From Promethearchaeota archaeon (lineage in GTDB: Archaea; Asgardarchaeota; Lokiarchaeia; Sigynarchaeales; SOKP01): a stretch of DNA of 13,715 nt. The DNA lies in contig JAHPYY010000068.1 in the NCBI GenBank assembly GCA_019058515.1, positions 1 to 13,715 on the forward strand, read 5' to 3'. The translations under genes and the position numbers were made by a program. Positions 13,439-13,715 of the stretch are shown in pieces (the stretch's first letter is position 1; the number at the start of each line of letters is the position of its first letter). The notes beneath the pieces were generated by a model. That model saw only the letters and a program-made list of their open reading frames with translations, was not told where the DNA came from and made no database searches.

Positions 13439-13715
13439 ATGATTGAGGATATAGAGGAAGGTAGAAATTTTCTAAGAAGTCTCTTTTTTTCCGAGAAAAA
13501 GCGATTTTTGAGTGATCAAATGAAAAAAATTCCCGCTCCTCCGCTTCAAAAGGAGTACCCGAAGGATACCAAGCTAATCGACCTTATTTATCCTGAGGAA
13601 TTTTCAATAGGAAAAATGAGTTTAATAGACACTATTAATAAAAGAAGAAGTAAACGGTGTTTCAATAAGAATCCCCTTACATTGAAGGAATTATCTTTTC
13701 TTCTATGGTGTACAC
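13439..13715 (+). CDS. SagB/ThcOx-type nitroreductase-family protein, N-terminal part
   Basis: Ninety-two codons are visible before the window ends. The sequence matches the N-terminal layout of SagB-type FMN oxidoreductases: EGRNFL near the start, SDQMKKIPAPPLQKEYP around residues 25-41, a short LIDL strand, then the flavin-binding RRSKRCF (~69-75) and LTLKELSFLLWCT (~80-92), which is usually followed by a Gln-Gly-Val. Members reduce or oxidise small molecules with FMN; those in azoline peptide clusters oxidise thiazolines and oxazolines, but most archaeal ones are orphan enzymes of unknown substrate. The start is fixed: TAA at 13436-13438 immediately precedes ATG at 13439, and the GR-x-F motif requires this start. 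A TTATTTAA at 13377-13384 is a possible TATA box. No precursor peptide or cyclodehydratase gene is seen on this side. Confidence 0.88.
   Translation, partial: MIEDIEEGRNFLRSLFFSEKKRFLSDQMKKIPAPPLQKEYPKDTKLIDLIYPEEFSIGKMSLIDTINKRRSKRCFNKNPLTLKELSFLLWCT

Noticed and set aside
13439..13715. Azole-modified peptide (RiPP) gene cluster around the SagB-like gene
   Set aside because: The visible side has no precursor peptide, YcaO or SagC homologue; the part to the right is outside the window, so only the oxidoreductase itself is supported.

Overview
The window looks like a piece of an archaeal chromosome, most likely from an Asgard (Promethearchaeota, Lokiarchaeia-like) genome. This rests on gene content, not on a marker gene. 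The evidence is a roadblock/LC7 domain fused to a Rab-like small GTPase, a RING-like C4HC3 zinc-finger protein with zinc ribbons, a cyclin-fold TFB-like protein, a large sequon-dense secreted protein, TrmB-type and ribbon-helix-helix regulators, TATA-like boxes near most starts, and strongly AT-rich DNA. No rRNA, tRNA, CRISPR array, insertion sequence or phage gene was seen.

Layout. Positions 1-2459 (minus) hold the N-terminal 819 codons of a giant surface protein whose 3' end lies outside the window; its visible C-terminal half is built of ~105-residue tandem modules. A 278-bp divergent intergenic region rich in dyads follows. Then come a 417-aa protein (2738-3991, +) with a possible profilin-like N-terminus and two winged-helix-like regions; a convergent 545-aa roadblock-GTPase fusion (4050-5687, minus, TTG start); and a divergent 850-aa protein (5953-8505, +) with a putative zinc site, a TrmB-like winged helix, a very long coiled coil, a TrmB/PLD-like domain and a disordered tail. 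Positions 8540-9641 (minus) are a clear pseudogene of a UroD/MtaA-type methyltransferase, with three in-frame TAA codons and two frameshifts. Next are a TrmJ-like tRNA 2'-O-methyltransferase (9842-10711, +, TTG start), a cyclin-fold protein (10807-11448, minus), and a two-gene unit with a ribbon-helix-helix/HTH regulator (11666-12145, +) and a small unknown protein (12156-12395, +). A second decayed gene, a small longin/roadblock-like protein with one frameshift and one TAG, lies at 12463-12848. A RING-like protein (12971-13267, minus) and the start of a SagB-type nitroreductase (13439 to the end, +) close the window.

How the genes relate. Apart from the regulator pair, genes stand singly and often diverge or converge, so there is no operon that proves a shared pathway. 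Several are nevertheless of the 'eukaryote-like' regulatory type (roadblock-GTPase, longin/roadblock-like, RING-like, cyclin-fold). The most notable signals are the non-canonical WDIGAQE G3 motif of the GTPase, the modular surface protein, the architecture of the 850-aa protein, the dyads next to promoters, and two pseudogenes within 4.4 kb.
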